Assembly (NCBI GenBank): GCA_027036915.1
Contig: JALWCD010000181.1
Span: 5,664-15,726 of the forward strand
Length of the DNA: 10,063 bases
Direction of reading: 5' to 3'
Origin: Thermodesulfatator sp.
GTDB lineage: Bacteria; Desulfobacterota; Thermodesulfobacteria; Thermodesulfobacteriales; Thermodesulfobacteriaceae
The notes beneath the pieces were generated by a model, which saw only the letters and a program-made list of their open reading frames with translations, had not been told where the DNA came from and did not search any database. The position numbers were made by a program, and so were the translations under genes. Below are positions 1-6,617 of this stretch, piece after piece; the stretch's first letter is position 1, and every line of letters begins with the position of its first letter.

Positions 1-589
1 GCTTTAGGGCCTTCCGGTTTTTGCGAATTAAGGCGTAGGCAAGGGGTGGGGCAAGAGCGAGAAGGATAAAGGGGCCCTTGGTGAGGAGGCCCAGGGAGAG
101 AACGCAAAAGCAAAGGAAAAGGTTTTTGCGCCCTCCGGTTTCAAGGTATTTGAGGCTGAAATAGAGGTAAGAGACGAAGAAGAGGGCAAGGAGCATTTCC
201 AGTTCCACCCGGTGGGCGAAGAAATAAAAGCGCGGGGCGGAAAGGAGAAAGAGCACGGAAATAAATGCGGCAAGGCCTCCGGAAAGCTCTTCGGCCAGGC
301 GAAAGGTGATGAGGAGCACAGCCAGCGCCGCAAAAAGGGAGGGAAGACGCAGCACGGGTTCGCTTACTCCCAGAGGAAAGGCTAAAGCTCCCGCAATCCA
401 GGTGTGAAGCGGGGGTTTGGTGACATAGGGGGCGCCGTTCAGGTGCGGGATGAGCCAGTGGCCGAACCTTACAGCCTCCTGCACGATCTCCGCCCGCCGG
501 GCCTCCTGCACGGAGGTAAGGGGAAGGAAGAGCGGCCCGAGATAGAGAAGGGCCAGGATCACAAAAATGATCTTTTCCTCTCTTGACAT
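1..589 (-). CDS. ArnT-like (GT39/PMT superfamily) membrane glycosyltransferase, N-terminal part
   Basis: Partial gene; 196 codons are visible before it leaves the left edge. The protein begins MSREEKIIFVILALLYL, a first membrane helix at about residues 7-24. This is followed by the periplasmic loop typical of lipid-linked-sugar transferases: acidic E29 with AR at 30-31 (the position of the conserved Asp/Glu of ArnT/PMT enzymes), W45-L-I-P, and TKPPLHTW at 57-64. Further hydrophobic segments and an LLTKGP motif near residue 170 match the family. Such enzymes move a sugar from polyprenyl phosphate to lipid A, a glycan or a protein on the periplasmic face; the acceptor here cannot be read. Start chosen: ATG at 589-587, because the first helix follows directly. 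There is no good Shine-Dalgarno site. It is divergent from a paralogous gene starting at 644. The family is clear, the substrate unknown. Confidence 0.9.
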   Translation of the reverse strand, partial: MSREEKIIFVILALLYLGPLFLPLTSVQEARRAEIVQEAVRFGHWLIPHLNGAPYVTKPPLHTWIAGALAFPLGVSEPVLRLPSLFAALAVLLITFRLAEELSGGLAAFISVLFLLSAPRFYFFAHRVELEMLLALFFVSYLYFSLKYLETGGRKNLFLCFCVLSLGLLTKGPFILLALAPPLAYALIRKNRKALK

Positions 590-643
590 GTGAGATACTA
601 TATCCCGCAAGATTGAAGCACCCAAATCCTTCCGGACTCAAAA
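590..643. promoter_or_regulatory. Divergent intergenic region with a putative minus-strand promoter
   Basis: These 54 bp separate two head-to-head ArnT-like genes, so promoters for both directions are expected here or just inside the genes. On the minus strand a -10-like TATAGT lies at 602-597. A weak TTGGGT (3 of 6 consensus positions) lies 17 bp further upstream at 625-620. The -10 ends only 7 nt before the ATG of the leftward gene, so transcription from it would give a leaderless or nearly leaderless mRNA, consistent with the absent ribosome-binding site. On the plus strand only weak -10-like matches (GATACT at 594-599) are visible, with no matching -35. No hairpin or operator is evident. 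Prediction only. Confidence 0.3.
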
Positions 644-2290
644 ATGAGAAAAGGCGAAAAGACGGGCCTCCCTCTGGTAGCCCTCTTTGCGGCCGGGGTG
701 ATCCTCTTTCTTTTTTTAAATCTCGGCGAACGGCCGCTCTGGGGGGTTGAGGGTCGCTGGGCCGAAGGGGTGCGGGAGATGATCTTAAGGAGCTCTTGGT
801 GGATTCCCACCATAAACTGGGCTCCTCACATCACCAAACCCCTCATCCCCTACTGGCTCATAAGGGCCTCGGCGGAACTCTTCGGGGGCCTTAATGAATT
901 CACGGTGAGGCTTCCCGTAGCTCTCTGTGGGCTTTTAACCCTTGTCGCCTTTTACGCCCTTGCCCGGCGTTTCCTTGAACCTTTTTGGGCCCTTACCGCC
1001 ACCGGGATGCTTGCCACCTCCTGGGGGGTTGCGGCCTATGCCCGGGTGGCCCAGAGCGAGATCTATCAGCTTTCCGGAATCGTCTCCGCCCTTGCTTTTT
1101 ACTTTTACGGGCGTGAGAAGCGGAGCTTTCCGCTTTATCTCGGTTTCTGGCTTTCGGCGGTCTTTGCGGCCCTATCCAAGGGGCTTCCGGGGCTTGCGGT
1201 GCCGGTGCTGGTAGCAGGAATCGACACCTTACTTTATACCCGAGGGAGACATTTAAACTTTAAGGCCTTTCTTGCGGCAGGCCTGGCCCTAACTCTTTAC
1301 CTTGCCCACTACTACGCGCTCTCTAAAGCCCTTAAAAGCGAGCTTCCCTTTCACCTTTTCGTGCGAGAAAACCTGCTTCAGGCCGTATCCCCCTACGACA
1401 ATCGCGAGCCCTTTTATGTCTATTTTTATTATGTCCCCGTGCTCCTTCTTCCCTGGACCTTTTTTTTCTTCTGCGCTCTTGTCTGGGCGGTGAAGAAACG
1501 CCTTTCCCTTTCCGAAAAGGAGCGCCTGGTGCTTATAGCCATGGGGGCCATCTTCCTGCTCTTTACCTTAGCCCGGGCCCGCCGTTCCTACTATATCCTC
1601 CCCATCCTACCTTTCTGCGTGCTCTTGACCACCCTTTATCTCCGGGAGGCCGTGCGCCACCCTGACCGCTTAAGCCGTATTGTCTTTTACGCCTACGGTA
1701 TCCTTACCTTTCTTCTCGGGCTTGCCCTTCTTCCGGCTCCCCTTCTCTGGCCTCTTCTGGGGTTTTCGGCGGAAAAATCCGGGCTTTCCTTTGCGGTAAC
1801 GGCTGCGGGCCTTCTCGTCCTTTCCGCCCTCATCTGGTGCATGCTGCGTTCCACCCCTCCTTGGGGGCTCATTTTAGCCTATCTCGTGCTCTACATCCTG
1901 GGGCTTTCCGTGCTCACCCCGGCCCTTACTCCCCCCTCGGAAAAAGTCTTCGGTCGGGCCCTCTCGGCCCTTTCCCGCAGGACCGGGGAGACTCCCTGCG
2001 CTCTGGGTAAGGTCTCGGCCAACCTCTATTTTTATCTTTCTTTCCCTCACAAGGTCCCGGTCTTTCCTTTGCTCAGGGACCTTCCCCCCTCCTGCCGCCT
2101 TGTCTTTTTCCGGGAGTCGTTCTATAAGAAGGAAACCTCGCTGGGAGAAAAACTGGAGGAACGAACCTTGAAAATTTATGGTTTAGAAGGGGTTTATCTT
2201 TCCAAGGATTCTAATAAAAATTACTTGCTGGCCGCGCCTTATGATTTGAAAATAGAATCTCCTTTCAGACCTTACCCATGGAACCGATAA
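644..2290 (+). CDS. ArnT-like (GT39/GT83) polytopic glycosyltransferase
   Basis: 548-residue membrane protein, the usual length for ArnT-type enzymes, which transfer a sugar from undecaprenyl phosphate to lipid A or another envelope acceptor in the periplasm. Helix 1 is at about residues 8-26. The first periplasmic loop carries VEGRWAE with acidic E36 and R38 at the family's conserved acidic site, then WWIP (52-55) and TKPLIPYW (64-71). Further landmarks are LSKGLPGL (177-184) and RRSYYILPILPF (313-324), which resembles the ArnT Y-I-L-P region. Roughly eleven hydrophobic segments precede a soluble C-terminal domain from about residue 432. The start ATG is fixed by an in-frame TGA at 614-616; no clear Shine-Dalgarno site is present. 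The stop overlaps the next gene by 13 bp, implying co-transcription. The transferred sugar is unknown; L-Ara4N cannot be assumed. Confidence 0.9.
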   Translation: MRKGEKTGLPLVALFAAGVILFLFLNLGERPLWGVEGRWAEGVREMILRSSWWIPTINWAPHITKPLIPYWLIRASAELFGGLNEFTVRLPVALCGLLTLVAFYALARRFLEPFWALTATGMLATSWGVAAYARVAQSEIYQLSGIVSALAFYFYGREKRSFPLYLGFWLSAVFAALSKGLPGLAVPVLVAGIDTLLYTRGRHLNFKAFLAAGLALTLYLAHYYALSKALKSELPFHLFVRENLLQAVSPYDNREPFYVYFYYVPVLLLPWTFFFFCALVWAVKKRLSLSEKERLVLIAMGAIFLLFTLARARRSYYILPILPFCVLLTTLYLREAVRHPDRLSRIVFYAYGILTFLLGLALLPAPLLWPLLGFSAEKSGLSFAVTAAGLLVLSALIWCMLRSTPPWGLILAYLVLYILGLSVLTPALTPPSEKVFGRALSALSRRTGETPCALGKVSANLYFYLSFPHKVPVFPLLRDLPPSCRLVFFRESFYKKETSLGEKLEERTLKIYGLEGVYLSKDSNKNYLLAAPYDLKIESPFRPYPWNR

Positions 2291-3348
2291 AAATAGCCTT
2301 TATAGGTTGCGGAAAAGCCGCCACGCGGCACCGGCGCATCTTTCGGGAGCTTCCGGAAGTCCGGGTAGTGGCGGTCGCGGACCTTGATTCGGAAAAGGCC
2401 CGGGCCTTTGCCGAAGACCTTTCCGCAAAGCCCTATACCGACTGGCGGAGGATGCTTGAGGCCCACCCGGAGGTGGAGGTGGTGGACATTGCCGTGCCCT
2501 CCGGGCTTCACGCCCGGGTGGCTCTCCCGGTGATGCGCGAATACGGAAAACACGTGCTCCTTGAAAAACCCATCACCCTCCTTATTTCCGAGGCCCGGGA
2601 GATGGCGGAGACCGCCCGCAGGTTCGGGCTCAAACTGGTTACCGTGTATCAGAACCGGTTCAATCTGCCGGTGAAGCTGGTGCGGGAGGCGCTTCTTTCC
2701 GGGCATCTCGGGAAACCGGTGCTTTTTTCTGCCCGGTTTTACTGGTGCCGCAGGCAGGACTATTACGACAGCGCGGCCTGGCGCGGGACCTGGGCCCTTG
2801 ATGGCGGGGCGCTTGCCCAGCAGGGAGCCCATCATGTGGACATGCTGCGCTGGCTGGCCGGCGAGGTGGAAAGCGTGTATGCGGAGATGGCCACCCGGCT
2901 GAGTCGTCTTGAGGCCGAGGACATCCTGGTGGGGACGATCCGTTTCAAGAACGGGGCCCTCGGGACCATTGAGGCCACCACCTGCGCCCGGCCCCGGGAT
3001 CTCGGGGCGGAGCTTACCATTCTCGGGGAGCGGGGCTCGGCCCGGATCGGAGGCTTTGCCATGAACGAGATCCTGGATCTCGCCTTTGAGGACGGCTTTC
3101 CCCCGGCGGAGGTCCTTGAGGCCCACCGGAAAAACCCCGAGGACCCTTTAGGTTTTGCCCATCGGGAATGCTTAAGGGCGGCTTTGAGGTATTTTGCCGG
3201 GGAGCCCCCGGACCCCCGTCTGTGTCTTCCTGAGGAGGCCGTGGCCTCGCTTGAGCTTATTCAGGCCCTTTACGAGTCCGCCGAACGGGGGGAGCCGGTG
3301 CGCTTCCCCTTTGAGCCGCAAAAATCAAGGCTGGGAAAAGGGGTTTAA
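2278..3348 (+). CDS. Gfo/Idh/MocA-family NAD(P)-dependent sugar-nucleotide dehydrogenase (WbpB/WlbA/GnnA-like)
   Basis: 356 residues, typical for the family. The N-terminal Rossmann fold starts at residue 4 (IKIAFIGCGKAA, glycine motif 10-15), with acidic D35 after the second strand. E96-K97-P98 holds the family's catalytic lysine. QNRFN (125-129) and the GGALAQQGAHHVDML segment (176-190) follow; H185 matches the catalytic histidine of the G-x-H-x-x-D pattern. These sequences resemble WbpB/WlbA and GnnA, which oxidise the 3-OH of UDP-GlcNAc-type nucleotides to a 3-keto sugar using NAD. The next gene is an aminotransferase only 2 bp away, so the likely joint product is a 3-amino-3-deoxy sugar nucleotide made in the cytoplasm. 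Start ATG 2278 overlaps the upstream gene by 13 bp and places the Rossmann strand correctly; no strong ribosome site. Family certain, exact substrate inferred. Confidence 0.92.
   Translation: MEPIKIAFIGCGKAATRHRRIFRELPEVRVVAVADLDSEKARAFAEDLSAKPYTDWRRMLEAHPEVEVVDIAVPSGLHARVALPVMREYGKHVLLEKPITLLISEAREMAETARRFGLKLVTVYQNRFNLPVKLVREALLSGHLGKPVLFSARFYWCRRQDYYDSAAWRGTWALDGGALAQQGAHHVDMLRWLAGEVESVYAEMATRLSRLEAEDILVGTIRFKNGALGTIEATTCARPRDLGAELTILGERGSARIGGFAMNEILDLAFEDGFPPAEVLEAHRKNPEDPLGFAHRECLRAALRYFAGEPPDPRLCLPEEAVASLELIQALYESAERGEPVRFPFEPQKSRLGKGV
3336..3343 (+). promoter_or_regulatory. Ribosome-binding site of the sugar aminotransferase gene
   Basis: AAAAGGGG lies at the 3' end of the upstream dehydrogenase gene and is separated from the ATG at 3351 by 7 nt. 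It supports that start and suggests translation coupled to the preceding gene. Confidence 0.6.
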
Positions 3349-3350
3349 CC

Positions 3351-4466
3351 ATGGGAGTTCCGCTCCTTGATCTCAAACGCGACTGGCCGGAAATTCGCGA
3401 GGAGGTGGAGGCCGGCTGGCGGAGGGTCACCGAGTCCATGCGGCTTTTAAACGGGGAGAATCTTCTGGCCTTTGAGGAGGAGGTGGCGCGGTTTTTCGGG
3501 GCCCGGTTTGCCTACGGAGTGGGTTCCGGGACGGAGGCTCTCTGGCTTGCGCTTCTTGCCTGCGGGATCGGCCCCGGGGACGAGGTCCTGATCCAGGCCA
3601 ACGGGTTCGTGGCCGATGTGGAGGCCGTGGTCTGGGCCGGGGCGCGGCCGGTGCTGGTGGAGGCTGAGGAGGAATTTTTCGGGCCGGACCCGGAGGCCGT
3701 GGCCCGGGCCATAGGCCCGCGCACCAAGGCCCTGATCGTGGTCCACATGTACGGACACCCGGCCCGCATCGAGGAACTCCTCGAGATCTCTCGCCGTCAC
3801 GGTCTCGTCCTCATCGAGGATGCCTCGCATGCCCACGGTGCGGAATATAAGGGAAAAAAGATCGGGACCTTCGGTAAGGTGGGCTGTTTCAGCTGCGGGC
3901 CGGTCAAGAATTTAAACGCCCTGGGGGACGCCGGGTTCGTGCTTACCGACGACGAGGAGGTAGCCCACCGCCTGCGCTACCTCCGGGTGCACGGCCAGGT
4001 CAGGAAAAACGAACATGCCTTTTACGGCTTTAACAGCCGGCTCGATGAGCTTCAGGCCGTGGTCCTCAGGGCGAGACTCAAGAGCCTTTTGGAGAAGAAC
4101 ACCCGCCGGCGGGAGATCGCCGGAATCTACCGGCGCGAACTCTCGGGGATCGCGGACCTGAGACTCCCTCCGGAGGACGGCCCGGAGCGCAAAAGCGTCT
4201 ATCACCGGTTCGTGGTCTTTACCCCCCGTCGGGACGAACTTCAAAGCCATCTTAAGGAACGGGGGATCGGAACCGGGATCTATTATCCGGTTCCGCTTCA
4301 TCGGCAACCGGCCTGGCGGGCCGCGGGTTTTCCGGAGCTTCCGGAGGGGAGCTTTCCGGTGGCCGAAAGACTCTGCCGGGAGGGGCTGGCCCTTCCCATG
4401 TTCCCCGAGATGACCGAGGCCGAGATAGAGGAAGTGGTGGCCGCGGTAAAGGCCTTTTTCGCATGA
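3351..4466 (+). CDS. DegT/DnrJ/EryC1/StrS PLP-dependent sugar aminotransferase (WbpE/GnnB-like)
   Basis: 371 residues, full length for this fold-type I family, which transfers an amino group (usually from glutamate) to a keto-sugar nucleotide. Visible residues: PLLDLKRDW at 4-12; GSGTEAL at 58-64 (PLP phosphate binding); IEDASHAHGA at 155-164 with D157 pairing the pyridine nitrogen; catalytic K186 in GPVKNLNALGDAG (183-195), where the phenylalanine often seen before the PxKN motif is replaced; and NSRLDELQA at 228-236. Coupled to the Gfo/Idh gene 2 bp upstream, it should aminate the 3-keto product, as WbpE does for UDP-2-acetamido-3-keto-glucuronate or GnnB for 3-keto-UDP-GlcNAc. AAAAGGGG at 3336-3343 gives a good ribosome site 7 nt before the ATG. 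The stop overlaps the next start by 4 bp (ATGA). Confidence 0.93.
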   Translation: MGVPLLDLKRDWPEIREEVEAGWRRVTESMRLLNGENLLAFEEEVARFFGARFAYGVGSGTEALWLALLACGIGPGDEVLIQANGFVADVEAVVWAGARPVLVEAEEEFFGPDPEAVARAIGPRTKALIVVHMYGHPARIEELLEISRRHGLVLIEDASHAHGAEYKGKKIGTFGKVGCFSCGPVKNLNALGDAGFVLTDDEEVAHRLRYLRVHGQVRKNEHAFYGFNSRLDELQAVVLRARLKSLLEKNTRRREIAGIYRRELSGIADLRLPPEDGPERKSVYHRFVVFTPRRDELQSHLKERGIGTGIYYPVPLHRQPAWRAAGFPELPEGSFPVAERLCREGLALPMFPEMTEAEIEEVVAAVKAFFA

Positions 4467-5353
4467 TCTCCGTAGTTATTCCGGTTCACAACGAGGAGAA
4501 AAACATAGAGCCCCTTTATGCGGAGCTGGTTTCCGCGCTTGAGAGTCTCGGCGAGCCCTTCGAGATCATTTATGTGAACGACGGAAGCACCGACGGGACG
4601 GGCGAGGTTTTGCGGAGGCTAAAGAGTCGCGACGCGCGGGTCCGGGTCCTTGAGATGGACCGCAACCGGGGCGAGGCCGCGGCCCTTACCGCCGGGTTCT
4701 TCCACACCCGCGGGGAGATCGTGGTGAGCATGGACGGCGACGGCCAGAATGACCCGGCCTATATCCCGGAGATGGTGCGAAAGCTCCGCGAAGGGGGCTA
4801 CAAGGTGGTCTCCGGCTGGCGTATGAAACGGAAGGAGCCGCTCCTTACCCGGCGTATTCCTTCCTGGATCGCCAACCGCCTCATCGGTCTTGTTACCGGG
4901 GTGCGGGTGCATGACAACGGCTGTAGCCTCAAGGTCTATCGGGCAGAGGTGGTGAAGAGGGTGCAGATCCCGCACGGGTTTCACCGTTTCATTCCGGCGA
5001 TCTTCGGGGTCAAAAACCACGAGGTAGCCGAGGTCCGGATCGTGGACCGCCCCCGCCGCTTCGGAAGGAGCCATTACGGTTTGAGACGCACCTTTGAAGT
5101 TCTTCGCGAGCTTCTTACCATCCGGTTTGTGCAGGGAGATAGGACAAAAAAGAAGAGGTTTCTGGCAGTTCTTTTTCTATTGCTTTTTGTTCTGTGGTTT
5201 TCCTGCTTTTTTTCTCTTCGGTCACACCTTTCAAAATTCTGGCTCTTTATCCCGGGATTGGGACTGGTCGCGATATTGGGAGTGATTTACCGTAACTTTC
5301 GCCGCTTTGAGCGTGCTCAGAAGGAGGGGGTTTTTGTCGTTCGTGAAAGTTAG
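4463..5353 (+). CDS. GT2 polyprenyl-phosphate-type glycosyltransferase with two C-terminal membrane helices
   Basis: 296 residues. The GT-A catalytic domain begins at the first residues (ISVVIPVHNEE). It carries VNDGSTDGT (38-46) for nucleotide binding, DGDGQNDP (91-98) holding the metal-binding acidic motif, and NGCSLKVYR (152-160). These match the DPM1/GtrB/ArnC-like branch that loads a sugar from a nucleotide donor onto undecaprenyl phosphate. After a basic stretch (RTKKKR, 227-232) come two hydrophobic helices at about 233-251 and 258-276, then a basic tail, as in membrane-anchored members. Such a lipid-linked sugar would suit the ArnT-like transferases in this locus (inference). Start ATG overlaps the previous stop as ATGA; AAAGG at 4448-4452 is a moderate ribosome site. 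Base composition drops abruptly just where the membrane extension begins (about 5140). Confidence 0.9.
   Translation: MISVVIPVHNEEKNIEPLYAELVSALESLGEPFEIIYVNDGSTDGTGEVLRRLKSRDARVRVLEMDRNRGEAAALTAGFFHTRGEIVVSMDGDGQNDPAYIPEMVRKLREGGYKVVSGWRMKRKEPLLTRRIPSWIANRLIGLVTGVRVHDNGCSLKVYRAEVVKRVQIPHGFHRFIPAIFGVKNHEVAEVRIVDRPRRFGRSHYGLRRTFEVLRELLTIRFVQGDRTKKKRFLAVLFLLLFVLWFSCFFSLRSHLSKFWLFIPGLGLVAILGVIYRNFRRFERAQKEGVFVVRES
5321..5327 (+). promoter_or_regulatory. Strong Shine-Dalgarno site deciding the ligase start
   Basis: AAGGAGG, the best ribosome-binding site in the window, sits inside the end of the GT2 gene. It is 6 nt before a TTG codon at 5334 and 15 nt before a GTG at 5343. It lies downstream of another possible TTG at 5307, arguing against that earlier start. 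Confidence 0.7.
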
Positions 5354-6617
5354 TCGTGTTTTTTTCTTAGTGGGCTATGCCGCACTCTGGGTTTCTCTTT
5401 TTTTTAAACATACCCGTGGTTTATGGTATGCAGGAGACCTTTGTTTGCTCCTTTTCCTTCTGACTCAGAGGAAGGCACTCTCATCTTTATTTAGATTGAA
5501 AGACAAAGATCTGCGATTTTTGGCTGCGGTATGGGGCCTATTTTTATTTTTTTTGCTGGGCGCGGTCTTTTATAGCCCTTACCCTTCAGCCTCTCTGGAT
5601 GCATTTTTGTTGAATTATTTTTTCAATTTTGTTCTCTTTCTCGGTCTCGTTATCCTCTGTTTGAGGGGAGAGACCCCGGAGGAATATCAATTTTTGTGGA
5701 TCGTTCCTCTTCTGATCAATATGGGAGCTAATCTTTATTACTTGATCTTTTCTATTGGTAGATGTCATTATGACTTTTTCTGTCTTCTTATGGCAGGTAT
5801 GAATTTAATGAAGGACTCTCTTTTCCAGGGTCTGGTAGTTACTTCTCCGGTTTATGTGTTTGGTTTTTTCTTTTTTGGGGTTCTGTTTTTTAAAATACGG
5901 TCCAGGGCGCGTTATTTTCTTGCCGGCCTTTCGCTTATGGATCTGGGTTTTCTTCTATGGTTTGGCCGAAGGGCCGCCCTTCTCGGTATTTTTTGCGGTC
6001 TGATGGTCCTTTTCCTGTGTTTTCCCCACCGGGGAGTGAGACTTCTTTCTTTTGGATTCTGGATTTTGTTGTTGAGCCTTCTTATCGCTCTCTGGACCAC
6101 GCCTTACGGCCGAAAACTTCTGTTGCGTTCAGAAAAGATTTCTCTACTTCTTTCTGGAGACTATCAGGCTTTTCCCCGGGCCGGCTCCCTGGGGGAGCGG
6201 CTTTATATCTGGCCGATATACCTCAAAGAGGCCCTCCGGCACCCTTTAAAAGGTATGGGGCTTGGAAGAAGGGTCCAGAAGCGGGTTTGGTTTAGAGAAA
6301 AAAAGGAAATCGCACCGCAAGAGCACGCCCATAATCTATTTTTGAATTTATGGCTTCAGGCAGGCCTGCCCGCCATGCTCTGCTTTATGTACCTTTACGG
6401 CTGGATCTTCCGGAAGGCTTATGTTCTGGGGCGTTTTGAGGGATCTTTGATGGGCCTTTCCATGACAGGGTTCCTCACGGCCTTTTTAGTGATGTCTCTT
6501 TTTGAGGGCCTTGAGGAGCAAGCCCGCTTTGTGCCCTTCTGGATGGGGGCCGGACTTACGTTCGGGTATTACCTTCGTTCCAGGATCTTTAATGAGCTAC
6601 CAGGGGACTACGATTGA
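5334..6617 (+). CDS. O-antigen ligase/polymerase-like (Wzy_C superfamily) membrane protein
   Basis: 427 residues from a TTG start chosen because AAGGAGG lies 6 nt upstream; GTG 5343 and TTG 5307 are alternatives. The protein has about ten or more hydrophobic segments. The family signature lies in the second half: FGRR (210-213) after a helix, then a periplasmic loop with GERLYIW (287-293), KEALRHPLKGMGLG (298-311) and the HAHN motif (331-334), followed by the LQAGLPA turn into the next helix. WaaL ligases use this histidine loop to join undecaprenyl-linked polysaccharide to lipid A core; Wzy polymerases and protein O-oligosaccharyltransferases share the fold, so ligase versus polymerase cannot be settled here. 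It overlaps the GT2 gene by 20 bp and the opposing asparagine-synthase-like gene by 29 bp. It is much more AT-rich than the genes before it. Confidence 0.87.
   Translation: MSFVKVSRVFFLVGYAALWVSLFFKHTRGLWYAGDLCLLLFLLTQRKALSSLFRLKDKDLRFLAAVWGLFLFFLLGAVFYSPYPSASLDAFLLNYFFNFVLFLGLVILCLRGETPEEYQFLWIVPLLINMGANLYYLIFSIGRCHYDFFCLLMAGMNLMKDSLFQGLVVTSPVYVFGFFFFGVLFFKIRSRARYFLAGLSLMDLGFLLWFGRRAALLGIFCGLMVLFLCFPHRGVRLLSFGFWILLLSLLIALWTTPYGRKLLLRSEKISLLLSGDYQAFPRAGSLGERLYIWPIYLKEALRHPLKGMGLGRRVQKRVWFREKKEIAPQEHAHNLFLNLWLQAGLPAMLCFMYLYGWIFRKAYVLGRFEGSLMGLSMTGFLTAFLVMSLFEGLEEQARFVPFWMGAGLTFGYYLRSRIFNELPGDYD

Noticed and set aside
584..589. Perfect TTGACA that could be a plus-strand -35 box
   Set aside because: No -10-like hexamer lies 16-18 bp downstream (the sequence there is GC-containing, around GCAAGA), and it is coding for the leftward gene, so it is probably chance.
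141..641. Minus-strand open frame of 166 codons near the left edge
   Set aside because: It is out of frame with the real partial gene at 1-589, whose translation shows membrane helices and ArnT motifs; this frame gives only low-complexity sequence.
1459..1466. Run of eight T in the ArnT-like gene (a similar run occurs near 5547) as a possible slippage or frameshift site
   Set aside because: Both runs encode phenylalanines inside membrane helices and the reading frames continue intact; nothing suggests programmed slippage.
2272..3126. Long open frame (284 codons) on the minus strand opposite the Gfo/Idh gene
   Set aside because: It is Pro/Gly/His-rich with no recognisable domain and lies wholly opposite a clear dehydrogenase; GC-rich coding DNA commonly keeps antisense frames open.
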